Below are positions 9,113 through 17,835 of a stretch of 64,000 nucleotides of DNA, in pieces. The DNA is from Candidatus Omnitrophota bacterium (GTDB lineage Bacteria > Omnitrophota > Gorgyraeia > Tantalellales > Tantalellaceae). The stretch covers positions 62,001-126,000 of the forward strand of contig WJMH01000022.1 of the NCBI GenBank assembly GCA_014728045.1, in the 5' to 3' direction. The notes under the pieces were generated by a model. The model saw nothing but the letters and a program-made list of their open reading frames with translations, had not been told where the DNA came from and made no database searches. Position 1 is the stretch's first letter. Every line of letters starts with the position of its first letter. The position numbers and the translations under genes are program-made.

Positions 9113-9541
9113 ATGAAAGTAAATGAGCTCATGACAAAGGGCGTTGAAACGGTGAGGCCCGATACTATGCTCGAAGAGGTAGCCGGCAAGATGAAGGACC
9201 TGGGCGTGGGGAGTATACCCGTCTATGACGGCAAGCTGCTTATGGGAATGATCACCGACAGGGACATAGTCATAAGATCGGTTGCGCGGGGCGAAGACCC
9301 CGCTGGAACGAAAGCCGGCGACACCATGAGCACCGAGGTGGTCACCTGTTATGAGGATGAGGATATCGCCGCCGTGGCGAAAATGATGAAATCGAAGAAG
9401 GTCAGGAGGATACCGGTGGTCAGCCGTGATAACGAGCTGGTGGGCATGGTCTCACTGGGGGATATCGCCGAAAGAGGCGACGTGAAACTGGCCGAAGAGA
9501 CCCTGGAAAAGATATCCGAACCTTCACAGCCGAATAAATAA
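9113..9541 (+). CDS. tandem CBS-domain protein
   Basis: A 142-residue stand-alone CBS pair. CBS1 (about 1-60) carries VNELMTKGVETVRPDTMLEEVAGKM and GMITDRDIVIR. CBS2 (about 70-130) carries GDTMSTEVVTCYEDEDIAAVAKMM and VRRIPVVSRDNELVGMVSLGDIA. Such pairs bind adenine nucleotides and act as energy sensors or partners of other proteins. No catalytic domain is attached. Strong GGAGGTG site. Its partner is not evident, though the ZIP transporter follows by 11 bases. Confidence 0.93.
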   Translation: MKVNELMTKGVETVRPDTMLEEVAGKMKDLGVGSIPVYDGKLLMGMITDRDIVIRSVARGEDPAGTKAGDTMSTEVVTCYEDEDIAAVAKMMKSKKVRRIPVVSRDNELVGMVSLGDIAERGDVKLAEETLEKISEPSQPNK

Positions 9542-9552
9542 GGAGGTATCCG

Positions 9553-10278
9553 TTGCTTTGGCAGCCCCTCACAGCCAGTATACTTGCAAGTGTCGTTACC
9601 GCCGCGGGCATATTCACGATAAGCCGCTTCCGTGAGTGGAGCAAGGGCCGTTCGGTGTATATGATGAGTTTTGCCGCGGGAATACTCATATCGGTATCGT
9701 TTCTGCACCTTATCCCGAAATCCTTCAGCATGAACAGCTCCTCCCCGGGTTTTCTGCTGGCGGGTTTCCTTGGGCTGTACCTTGTCAACAGGATGATGAA
9801 GATGTATTTCTGCGAGGAATACGAATGCGAACCTTATGTTACGGGCATGATCCCCATAATAGGGATAGGTCTGCATTCGTTCATAGATGGCCTGATATAC
9901 GTGGTGACCTTCAAGGTGGATGTCCTGACGGGCGTGCTCGCGGCCATAGGCATGGTCCTGCATGAATTCCCGGAAGGCATAGTAAGCTACAGCATGCTTA
10001 AAAGCGGGGGTCTTTCCAGGGGAAGGAGCGCGGTCTACGCTTTTATCGCCGCGGGTCTTACCACACCACTGGGTGTTCTTCTGGGATACCCTTTCATCAC
10101 AAAGATCGGCGTCCCGCAGCTGGGTCTTGCGTTAGCGGTATCGGCCGGCGCCCTGGTCTATGCCGGGGCAAGCCATCTCCTGCCGTCGATCGAAAAGGAG
10201 AACCGAAAGTTCACGGTGCTCACCCTCGCTGTGGGGGTACTGGTAGCGGTAGCGATGGTGTTTTTCAAGAACAGATAG
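9553..10278 (+). CDS. ZIP-family divalent metal transporter
   Basis: A 241-residue inner-membrane protein with about eight hydrophobic segments. The metal-site helices read IGIGLHSFIDGLIY and IGMVLHEFPEGIVSY, the H-S-x-x-D-G and H-E-x-P-E-G signatures of ZIP transporters, so zinc or another divalent cation is the likely substrate. The start is TTG at 9553 behind AGGAGG; no ATG lies between that site and the first membrane segment. The cytoplasmic loop has CEEYECEPY, with two Cys and several acidic residues that could bind metal. Confidence 0.88.
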   Translation: MLWQPLTASILASVVTAAGIFTISRFREWSKGRSVYMMSFAAGILISVSFLHLIPKSFSMNSSSPGFLLAGFLGLYLVNRMMKMYFCEEYECEPYVTGMIPIIGIGLHSFIDGLIYVVTFKVDVLTGVLAAIGMVLHEFPEGIVSYSMLKSGGLSRGRSAVYAFIAAGLTTPLGVLLGYPFITKIGVPQLGLALAVSAGALVYAGASHLLPSIEKENRKFTVLTLAVGVLVAVAMVFFKNR

Positions 10279-10289
10279 ATGGAGGAAGG

Positions 10290-12698
10290 ATGACCAAAAA
10301 AAGATCGAATAGTTCCATAAAGTGGTTCGATGAGATAGATTCGGGTGATGTCGCTCTGGTCGGAGGCAAGAACGCCTCACTGGGTGAGATGATAAGCTCC
10401 ATGAAAAAGCAGAAAATACGTGTCCCGGGAGGATTCGCGACCACCGCTCAAGCCTATCGCGGGTTCATCAACTCAGGTGACCTCGATGAAAAGATAAAGA
10501 CAAAGCTCAGGGAGCTTAAGGAGGGAGATACTTCACTCGATAAGGCGGGTAAAGCCATAAGAAGGTATTTTCTTAATACTGAGTTCCCTGAAGAAACAGC
10601 CGAGCAGATAAAGAAGGCCTATGCCGATCTCTGCAGGAAGCATGATTCCGACCAGATGAGTGTGGCGGTCAGAAGCAGCGCTACCGCGGAAGACCTGCCG
10701 GAGGCGAGTTTCGCCGGGCAGCAGGAGACTTTCCTTAACGTCTCGGGGGCGGATGACGTTCTCGAAGCCTGCCGTAAGTGTTACGCTTCCCTTTTCACCG
10801 ACAGGGCGATAAGTTATCGCCAGGAGCAGGGTTTCGATCATATGAAGGTCGCCCTTTCGGTGGGCATTCAGAAAATGGTAAGGGCCGATAGAAGCGGTTC
10901 CGGGGTCATGTTCTCAATAGACACCGAGACCGGCTTCAGGGACGTTGTCATCATAAACGCTTCCTGGGGGCTAGGGGAAAATGTAGTCCAGGGAGCCGTT
11001 AATCCTGATGAATACAGGGTGTTCAAGCCATTTATCGGCAAGAAAGGGCTCGAGCCGGTGATCGAGAAGTCCCTTGGTGAGAAGAAAAAGAAAATGGTCT
11101 ATTCCAAAGGCGGCAGCAAAACGACCAAAAATGTCGATACTACGCGGAAGCAGAGGCGTTCTTTCGTTCTCGGTGACGGGGAGATACTTAAGCTTGCCAA
11201 ATGGGCCCGGCAGATAGAAGAACATTATGAGAAGCCCATGGATATAGAATGGGCCAAGGACGGGGAAGACGGTGAACTTTACATAGTGCAGGCCCGCCCC
11301 GAGACGGTACAGTCCCAGAAGGAAGCGGGCAATCTCAAAACTTACAGGCTCACCGAGAAGGGAGAGAAGCTGCTCGAGGGTATAGCAATAGGCGAGGCCG
11401 TGGCCGCCGCGAAGGCGCAGGTCATAGAAAACGCGGATGAAATAGACAGGTTCGAAGAAGGCGCTCTGCTAGTAACGGGGATGACCGACCCGGACTGGGT
11501 GCCCATAATGAAGCGCGCGGCCGGGATAATCACCGACCAGGGCGGGCGCACTTCGCATGCAGCCATAGTGAGCAGGGAACTGGGGATACCGGCTATCGTA
11601 GGAACGGGGGAGGCGACAGACAGGCTCGAAGACGGGCAGCAGATCACGCTTTCATGTGCCGAGGGAGAGACAGGTAACGTTTACGAGGGGCTTCTGGATT
11701 ACGAGGAATCGGAGGTGGATATTAAGAAGATACCCGAGACTCGTACCAGTATCATGATGAACATAGCCAGCCCATCGGCGGCTTTCAGGTGGTGGAGGCT
11801 GCCCTGTAAAGGTATCGGTCTGGCCAGGATGGAGTTCATAATCAACAACATAATAAAGATACATCCCATGGCACTCGTCGGGTTCGATGACTTGGAGGAT
11901 AAGTCCCTGAAAAAAGAAATAGAGCAGCTGACCCGGGGCTATAGTAACAAGGAAGAATATTTCATAGACCATCTCGCGAGGGGGATAGGAAAGATCGCCG
12001 CCTCCCAGTATCCCGAGAAGGTGATAGTCAGGATGAGCGATTTCAAGACCAATGAATACGCGAACCTTATCGGCGGGGAGCTTTTCGAACCGGAAGAGGA
12101 TAACCCCATGCTGGGTTTCCGCGGCGCCAGCAGGTATTACAGCGATGAATACAGGCAGGGGTTCGGACTGGAGTGCCGGGCTGTCAGAAAAGCCCGCGAA
12201 AAACTCGGATTCGATAACGTTCTGGTGATGATCCCCTTCTGCCGGACCCTCGAGGAGGCCGACAGGGTCCTTGATGTCTTAAAGGATAACGGCCTTGAAA
12301 GGGGGTGTAAAGGGCTTGAGGTATACGTTATGTGTGAAGTTCCCTCCAACGTGATCCTGGCTGATGAGTTCGCACGCCGTTTCGACGGTTTCTCCGTGGG
12401 CAGCAACGACCTTACCCAGCTTGTCCTGGGCACGGACCGGGATAACGAGCAGCTCGCCGAGATATTCGACGAAAGGAACCAGGCGGTTAAATGCGCAATA
12501 AGCGACCTTATAGACAGAGCCCACAAGAACAAGACGAAGGTAGGTATCTGCGGTCAGGCTCCGAGCGATTATCCCGACTTCGCGAAATTCCTTGTCAGCC
12601 GGGGTATTGATTCTCTTTCCCTGAACCCGGACAGTGTTATAGAGGTAATAAAAGCGGTATCCAAAATAGAGAAGAAGTTGAAGAAAAGGAACAAATAA
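10290..12698 (+). CDS. ppsA: phosphoenolpyruvate synthase
   Basis: Converts pyruvate, ATP and water to PEP, AMP and phosphate, the entry to gluconeogenesis. The 802 residues follow family order: N-terminal ATP-grasp domain (GGKNASLGEM, AVRSSATAEDLPEASFAGQQ, RPETVQSQ), swivelling phosphohistidine domain with His423 in GGRTSHAAIVSRELG, and PEP/pyruvate TIM barrel ending with GSNDLTQLVLGTDRD and VGICGQAPSD. The barrel segment has small differences from E. coli (RMEFIINN, MLGFRGASRY) but the key residues are present. Ribosome site GGAGGAAGG. It is followed by dodecin after 13 bases. Confidence 0.96.
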   Translation: MTKKRSNSSIKWFDEIDSGDVALVGGKNASLGEMISSMKKQKIRVPGGFATTAQAYRGFINSGDLDEKIKTKLRELKEGDTSLDKAGKAIRRYFLNTEFPEETAEQIKKAYADLCRKHDSDQMSVAVRSSATAEDLPEASFAGQQETFLNVSGADDVLEACRKCYASLFTDRAISYRQEQGFDHMKVALSVGIQKMVRADRSGSGVMFSIDTETGFRDVVIINASWGLGENVVQGAVNPDEYRVFKPFIGKKGLEPVIEKSLGEKKKKMVYSKGGSKTTKNVDTTRKQRRSFVLGDGEILKLAKWARQIEEHYEKPMDIEWAKDGEDGELYIVQARPETVQSQKEAGNLKTYRLTEKGEKLLEGIAIGEAVAAAKAQVIENADEIDRFEEGALLVTGMTDPDWVPIMKRAAGIITDQGGRTSHAAIVSRELGIPAIVGTGEATDRLEDGQQITLSCAEGETGNVYEGLLDYEESEVDIKKIPETRTSIMMNIASPSAAFRWWRLPCKGIGLARMEFIINNIIKIHPMALVGFDDLEDKSLKKEIEQLTRGYSNKEEYFIDHLARGIGKIAASQYPEKVIVRMSDFKTNEYANLIGGELFEPEEDNPMLGFRGASRYYSDEYRQGFGLECRAVRKAREKLGFDNVLVMIPFCRTLEEADRVLDVLKDNGLERGCKGLEVYVMCEVPSNVILADEFARRFDGFSVGSNDLTQLVLGTDRDNEQLAEIFDERNQAVKCAISDLIDRAHKNKTKVGICGQAPSDYPDFAKFLVSRGIDSLSLNPDSVIEVIKAVSKIEKKLKKRNK

Positions 12699-12711
12699 CA
12701 GGGAGGTAAGG

Positions 12712-12915
12712 ATGTCCATAGTCAAAGTCATTGAAGTTCTTGCGCAATCGCCCAAAGGCTGGGAAGACGCCGCCAACCAGGCGCTCGCAGAAGCCGGCAG
12801 GTCCGTGAACAATATAGAGAACATCTATATAAAGGAGTTCCAGGCGATAGTCGAGGATAACAAAATAACCCAATACAGAGTAAATGCGAAAATATCGTTT
12901 GTCGTGGAAAAATAA
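12712..12915 (+). CDS. dodecin flavin-storage protein
   Basis: A 67-residue dodecin: small beta-alpha-beta-beta chain that assembles as a dodecamer and buffers flavins. The signature SIVKVIEVLAQSPKGWEDA, then NIENIYIKEFQAIVEDNKI and RVNAKISFVVE, spans the full length. GGGAGGTAAGG precedes the ATG. Its last 32 bases overlap the start of the following primase-like gene. The flavin link may serve the flavoenzymes elsewhere in the window (TrxB, NDH-2). Confidence 0.93.
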   Translation: MSIVKVIEVLAQSPKGWEDAANQALAEAGRSVNNIENIYIKEFQAIVEDNKITQYRVNAKISFVVEK

Positions 12916-14347
12916 TACTTCCGGGGTCTCCGATTATTACGAGGCCCCGGTTGTAAAGAAAAGAATGGCCCAGTACCTCGGGGGAGAGACCCTGGAGGAT
13001 GCTACGGCGATTTATGTCACGCGCTGTGACAGCTGGACCAAGCTCAAGACCATAAAGAAGCCGAGCGAACTGGATTTCTTCCTGGGGGGGCAGTCCGATG
13101 TGGGAAGGTCATTATGGGATAAGAAATACCTTATCGCGCATCTTGATATCGAGTACGTGAACTTTGACTTTCCCGCGGAACCCTACCTGGACCAGGAAAG
13201 AAGTTTCTCGCTGCAGGTTCCTCTTGTGGATACCATAAAGAAGATACTCGCCCAGTACGGGATAGCGCCCTTTCACCTGGTGACCGGCAGGGGCCACCAC
13301 TTCACCTGGCTCCTCAGGCAGGACTCGGAGGCTTTCAAGAAACTTAAGGATTGCGGGCATCTTTCCAGGTATCTGGCGAAGTTCTACCGGATGGGACACG
13401 GCCCCGAAGGTGAGAGCATAACCAGGGATCTTGCTAAGGCCTATTCGGGGCTCGGGCTCGTACTGGAATCCCTGGTCTGGCGCGTGCTCGTATCGGGCTC
13501 GTTAGGGACAGAGATTCCCGTAAAACCGTTCTGTTCGCCGGAGAAAAAATGCGAGCGCGGTTGGGAGGCCCTGATAGTGGATATTTCCGAATACGGAGAT
13601 CCTCTGCATACCAGAATGATAAGGCTGCCGTTCAGTCTGTACCTTAAACCTTGGGAAGAGGATGTCCTGTCCGAAGGGGGCATCGGGCCCAAGACGGGCC
13701 TCTCCTGCGCGATACCCGGTGACGGACTGGATACGAGCCTCTTTGCAGAAGTGACGCATAACCCCGAGAGGATACTGGACCTGGCTGCCGGTTCGGACGC
13801 GCATATACCGGATACTTCTGTCGAGATGGAAAAGCTTATCATGGACTACGAAAGGTCCAGGGTGAAATATTATCATGACTGGTTCTTTTCCCGGGAACAG
13901 TGCCGTCCTTCAGAGTGGCCCAGGACGTATGACCTTTTTTCGCTGAGCGCGCTGCCTCCCTGCGCGAGGAAGATCCTGACCGAACCCAATGACCTTCTGC
14001 TGAAGCCTGTATGCATCGATTATCTGGTAAAGATACTGCTCTCTCTGGGATGGCACCCCAGGCATATTGCCGGCATCATGCGGTCCAAGTACGAACGTGA
14101 CCACGCGTGGGGCGATCTCTGGTACCACTATGACGCCGGTCTCCGCGCGGACTTTTACTGCAGGGTCATAACCAGCGGCATATTCCTGGGGACCGATAAG
14201 CTCGATACCTTTGGATGTGAATTGCCGCGCAAGTTCTGCTACTGTGAAAAGGACTGTCCCGGGCTTGAGAAATACCGTTTATCTTTATTGAAAAGGAGGG
14301 ATGATGGAAAGCTGGCAAGTAGCCCTTTCAACAGGCTGCTTTTATAA
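12884..14347 (+). CDS. primase-like protein: archaeo-eukaryotic primase core plus PriL-type Fe-S region
   Basis: A 487-residue protein without an obvious named bacterial family. Residues 18-32 (DYYEAPVVKKRMAQYL) resemble the start of archaeal PriS. The primase motifs are visible in order: motif I HLDIEY (Asp88, Glu90), motif II TGRGHHF (134-140), motif III IVDISEY (Asp233) followed by RLPFSLYLK, close to the IRLPGSLHGK of PriS. From 358 the chain changes to a PriL-like end: LPPC (Cys360), GLRADFYC, and CELPRKFCYCEKDC with Cys at 445, 452, 454 and 458, resembling the 4Fe-4S region of the large subunit. The start at 12884 keeps the conserved N-terminus although no clear ribosome site is visible; ATG 12965 is the alternative. 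Role in priming, repair or tolerance is unknown. Confidence 0.68.
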   Translation: MRKYRLSWKNNTSGVSDYYEAPVVKKRMAQYLGGETLEDATAIYVTRCDSWTKLKTIKKPSELDFFLGGQSDVGRSLWDKKYLIAHLDIEYVNFDFPAEPYLDQERSFSLQVPLVDTIKKILAQYGIAPFHLVTGRGHHFTWLLRQDSEAFKKLKDCGHLSRYLAKFYRMGHGPEGESITRDLAKAYSGLGLVLESLVWRVLVSGSLGTEIPVKPFCSPEKKCERGWEALIVDISEYGDPLHTRMIRLPFSLYLKPWEEDVLSEGGIGPKTGLSCAIPGDGLDTSLFAEVTHNPERILDLAAGSDAHIPDTSVEMEKLIMDYERSRVKYYHDWFFSREQCRPSEWPRTYDLFSLSALPPCARKILTEPNDLLLKPVCIDYLVKILLSLGWHPRHIAGIMRSKYERDHAWGDLWYHYDAGLRADFYCRVITSGIFLGTDKLDTFGCELPRKFCYCEKDCPGLEKYRLSLLKRRDDGKLASSPFNRLLL

Positions 14348-15137
14348 AATGAGCATTTTTGACGTACTCGAGCCGATAAAGAATTCCGGATTCGCGGCGG
14401 TGGAGGTGTGTTCTTCGCCGGGGCATCTGGATTATCATGATCCCGAAAAAGTGCGTAAAGCGCAGGCCTTGCTTTCGGAACTCGGACTGGAGGCGATGTC
14501 TTTTCACGCGCCTTTTGCCAAAGGTATAGACATAACAAGTCCTGATAGAGGTGAACGCGAAAGGTCCGCGGAAGAGATCATGAAGGCCGCCGAGGCCGCA
14601 GAAATACTCAGGGTCAAGAACTTCGTCATACATCCGGGGCCGGAGAAAAACCAGGCCCCGCCGGCAGAGGAATTCCTCAAGCGCATGAAAAACTCCGCCG
14701 AGTTTGTGCAGGAACTGGCTGCAAGGTGCCAGAAGTGTGGGATGAGGCTTTTGTTGGAGAACATGATACCGAGCCTTCTTTTCGGGCATATCAGGGACCT
14801 GGTGTGGATAATAGCCTCGGTAAGCTCGCTTAACGTAGGCATTTGCCTGGATACCGGGCACGCCAGTATAGGCTCGCCCCTGGGCAATATCCCGAAGAAG
14901 ATCTCGGGATATCTCGATATGCTGCATGTTAATGATAACCGGGGTGAGGTGGACGAACACCTGCCCCCCGGGGAGGGAACGGTCGACTGGGGACAGCTGG
15001 TAAGAGACCTCGAAGCAATGGGTTTCTCCGGAGGGATGGTGCTTGAGCTTTCGGGCGACAGGGGTTTCACTATGGAGCAGGTCCTGGAGCAGGCTGTTGA
15101 TTCAAGAAAATTCCTGAAGGACCTTCAGCGCGGGTAG
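14304..15137 (+). CDS. sugar phosphate isomerase/epimerase (AP endonuclease 2 TIM barrel)
   Basis: A 277-residue xylose-isomerase-like TIM barrel. Recognisable pieces are ALSTGCFYKMSIFDVLEPIKN at the start, the barrel strands SFHAPFA, FVIHPGP, RLLLENMI, VGICLDTGHASIG, DMLHVNDNRGEVDEHLPPGEG and MVLELSG. The His, Glu and Asp metal ligands of this superfamily are therefore present. Substrate cannot be told from sequence. The first ATG at 14301 abuts the AGGAGGG site, so the second ATG at 14304 is the better start. It overlaps the primase-like gene by 44 bases, implying coupled translation. Confidence 0.85.
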   Translation: MESWQVALSTGCFYKMSIFDVLEPIKNSGFAAVEVCSSPGHLDYHDPEKVRKAQALLSELGLEAMSFHAPFAKGIDITSPDRGERERSAEEIMKAAEAAEILRVKNFVIHPGPEKNQAPPAEEFLKRMKNSAEFVQELAARCQKCGMRLLLENMIPSLLFGHIRDLVWIIASVSSLNVGICLDTGHASIGSPLGNIPKKISGYLDMLHVNDNRGEVDEHLPPGEGTVDWGQLVRDLEAMGFSGGMVLELSGDRGFTMEQVLEQAVDSRKFLKDLQRG

Positions 15138-15141
15138 TCAA

Positions 15142-17826
15142 ATGGCAAAGAAAAAGCAGAAAACACATAAACCATGGTCTTTAGAAGCCGGTGGCATCGC
15201 TGAGAAGCTGGATGTCGATCCCGGCAAGGGTCTCACTGAGAGCCAGGCCGATTCCAGGCGCCGTACCCATGGGGCCAACGTTCTGCGCAAGAAAGAGGAA
15301 AAGAGCCCCTGGGTGGTCCTTCTTAACCAGTTCAAAAGCGTTATAATCGTCCTGCTTCTCTTGGCGGCGGGACTTTCCTTTGTCTTCGGCAAGAACATGC
15401 AGGGTATAGCGATACTAGTTGCGCTCATCATAAACGCGGCGGTGGGATTTTTCACGGAACTGAAAGCCGTCCGTTCCATGGAGGCCCTTGAGAAGCTGGG
15501 CAAGGTCTCTACCAAGGTCTTGAGGGACGGTAATATCACCAGCATCCCCGCCGACAAGCTGGTCCCCGGTGACGTTGTGGTCTTTGAAGGGGGAGACATA
15601 ATCTCAGCCGACCTTCGTATATACGAATGCTCTAAGCTTCAGGCCGATGAATCGACCCTGACGGGCGAATCGACCCCGGTCAATAAAAGCGCTCAGGCGG
15701 TAGATGAAGAAACTGAACTTGCCGATAGGTCCAGTATGCTCTTCAAGGGGACATCGGTCAGCCGCGGGTCCGGCAAAGGCATAGTTACCGCAACGGGCAT
15801 GGAGACCGAGCTCGGCGAAATAAGTTCGCTGGTGGAGCAGGCGGAGGAGGAGATAACACCTCTTGAGAAGAAACTGAACAGGCTCGGCAACAATCTTATC
15901 TGGGTGACCATCGGAATAGCCGTTGTGTTGGCGGGCATGGGCATTCTCTCCGGCAAGCCCGTTTTTATCATGGTTGAAACATCCATAGCCCTTGCGGTGG
16001 CCGCGGTTCCCGAAAGCCTCCCGGTTGTGGCCACTATCGCACTGGCCAAGGGCATGTGGAGGATGGCAAAAAAGAATGCGGTGGTAAGAAGGCTTTCTTC
16101 GGTCGAGACCCTGGGCTCGACAAGCGTCATATTCGCCGACAAGACCGGCACTCTTACCGAGAACAAAATGAGCGTGAAAAAGATATTTCTTAAAAACGAG
16201 GATATCGAGATCACCGAAAACGGTTCCTTTGTCTCCGGCGGGAAAGAGATAACCCCGCAAGAGGATGAGGGCTTGAGGCAGGTTCTCAAAAACGGGGTTC
16301 TCTGCAATAATGCCAGCCTCGGCGCGGAAGATGAAGATAACGGAAGCGTTCACGGCGAGCCTCTTGAAGTGGCTTTGCTGGAAGCGGCCAGAAAATGCGG
16401 TATGGAGAGAGATGATCTGGTGAAAGAACTTCCCGAACAGAAGGAAGTGGCTTTCGATCCCGAGGTCAAGATGATGGCGACATACCACAAGACGGACGGT
16501 GAGTTCCATGAAGCCGTGAAAGGCGCCCCGGAAGAAGTTATTGCTTCTTCCGGACGTGTCTATCTCACGGAAGGGGAGGTGGGGGACCTCACGGATGAGC
16601 AGAAGAAAGACTGGTTGAGCCGGGCGGATAAAATGGCCGAAGAAGGCCTCAGGGTCCTCGCCGTGGCCCAAAAGAGCCGGGATGACGCCGAAGGCGAACC
16701 TTACGACGATATCGTGTTGCTGGGGCTTGTGGGGTTTTACGACCCGCCGCGGGAAGAGATAAAGCCTCACATAGAAAAGTGCCGCAAGGCGGGGATGCGC
16801 CTTGTGATGGTTACCGGTGACCAGCCTCTTACGGCAAGAAGCATAGCGCGCCAACTTGATCTTGTTGAGGATGCCGACCCCAGAGTGGTCATGGGCAAGG
16901 AGCTCTCCCGGGAAAAGGAACAGATGGATGATGATGAGAAAAAGAAGCTCATCCGGGCGGATATTTTCGCAAGGGTCAGCCCCGCTGACAAGCTTGACAT
17001 AATATCGCTGCACCAGAAGGACGGTTCCATCGTGGCCATGACCGGGGACGGGGTGAACGACGCGCCGGCCCTGAAGAAGGCGGATATAGGTATAGCCATG
17101 GGTAAAAGGGGCACGCAGGTCGCCACCGAAGCGGCTGACATGGTGCTCAAGGATGATTCCTTCGCGACGATAATCTCCGCCATAGAGCACGGCAGGGTCA
17201 TATTCGCTAACATAAGGAAGTTCATACTCTATCTTATTCCCTGCCATGTCAGCGAAGTAACCGCGATCGCACTGGCGCCGCTGTTAAAGATGCCTCTTCC
17301 CATACTGCCCCTTCAGATACTTTTTTTGAACATCATAACGGATATTTTCCCGGCATTGGCCTTGGGCGTGAGCGAGGGAAGTTCCCGTGTCATGGAAAAG
17401 CCCCCGCGTGATCCGGAGGAGCCCATTATAACCCGTCCTCACTGGTTATGGATAACCGTCCACGGGATCATCATGGGGCTTGCCGTTCTGGTATCGATGC
17501 ATACGGCAAGGGCATGGCTCAATGTGAGCACGGAAACGGCTGTCACAATATCGTTCCTCACCCTCGGTCTGACCTCTCTCTGGCACGTTTTCAACGTGAG
17601 AGAGAAAGGCTCCGGGCTTTTGACGAATGACGTGGTCAGGAACCCCTTTGTCTGGTTAGCCGTTCTTCTGGGGATACTTCTTCTATGCGCGGCTGTGTTC
17701 GTGCCGGGGCTTAACAGCGTCATGCAGCTTTACGCCCCTGACTTCAGAGGGTGGGGCCTTGCGGTCATTGTGAGCCTGATACCGCTATTGATCGGTCAGA
17801 TAGAAAAAAGCTTTAAACAAGGATAG
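15142..17826 (+). CDS. P-type cation-transporting ATPase, type II (Ca-like)
   Basis: An 894-residue type II P-ATPase of the inner membrane. It has the N-terminal cation ATPase domain (SRRRTHGANVL), actuator TGES loop (DESTLTGEST), phosphorylation site DKTGTLTENKM with Asp333, nucleotide domain (KGAPEEV), hinge GDGVNDAPALKKADIGIAMG, and a six-segment C-terminal membrane block. The M4 sequence AVAAVPESLPVV has the PEGLP-like PESLP of Ca/Mn pumps and the M6 region has LFLNIITDIFPALALG. Ca2+ efflux is most likely, but K/Na or Mn specificity cannot be excluded. It starts 4 bases after the isomerase, with no ribosome site of its own. Confidence 0.93.
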   Translation: MAKKKQKTHKPWSLEAGGIAEKLDVDPGKGLTESQADSRRRTHGANVLRKKEEKSPWVVLLNQFKSVIIVLLLLAAGLSFVFGKNMQGIAILVALIINAAVGFFTELKAVRSMEALEKLGKVSTKVLRDGNITSIPADKLVPGDVVVFEGGDIISADLRIYECSKLQADESTLTGESTPVNKSAQAVDEETELADRSSMLFKGTSVSRGSGKGIVTATGMETELGEISSLVEQAEEEITPLEKKLNRLGNNLIWVTIGIAVVLAGMGILSGKPVFIMVETSIALAVAAVPESLPVVATIALAKGMWRMAKKNAVVRRLSSVETLGSTSVIFADKTGTLTENKMSVKKIFLKNEDIEITENGSFVSGGKEITPQEDEGLRQVLKNGVLCNNASLGAEDEDNGSVHGEPLEVALLEAARKCGMERDDLVKELPEQKEVAFDPEVKMMATYHKTDGEFHEAVKGAPEEVIASSGRVYLTEGEVGDLTDEQKKDWLSRADKMAEEGLRVLAVAQKSRDDAEGEPYDDIVLLGLVGFYDPPREEIKPHIEKCRKAGMRLVMVTGDQPLTARSIARQLDLVEDADPRVVMGKELSREKEQMDDDEKKKLIRADIFARVSPADKLDIISLHQKDGSIVAMTGDGVNDAPALKKADIGIAMGKRGTQVATEAADMVLKDDSFATIISAIEHGRVIFANIRKFILYLIPCHVSEVTAIALAPLLKMPLPILPLQILFLNIITDIFPALALGVSEGSSRVMEKPPRDPEEPIITRPHWLWITVHGIIMGLAVLVSMHTARAWLNVSTETAVTISFLTLGLTSLWHVFNVREKGSGLLTNDVVRNPFVWLAVLLGILLLCAAVFVPGLNSVMQLYAPDFRGWGLAVIVSLIPLLIGQIEKSFKQG

Positions 17827-17835
17827 GAGGAAAAA

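Noticed and set aside
14304-15137. TIM barrel as a DUF692 (MNIO) enzyme for the CGKGSCG peptide
   Set aside because: Its strands (VIHPGP, ENMI, CLDTGHA, HVNDN, ELSG) fit ordinary sugar phosphate isomerases, and it is 10 kb away.
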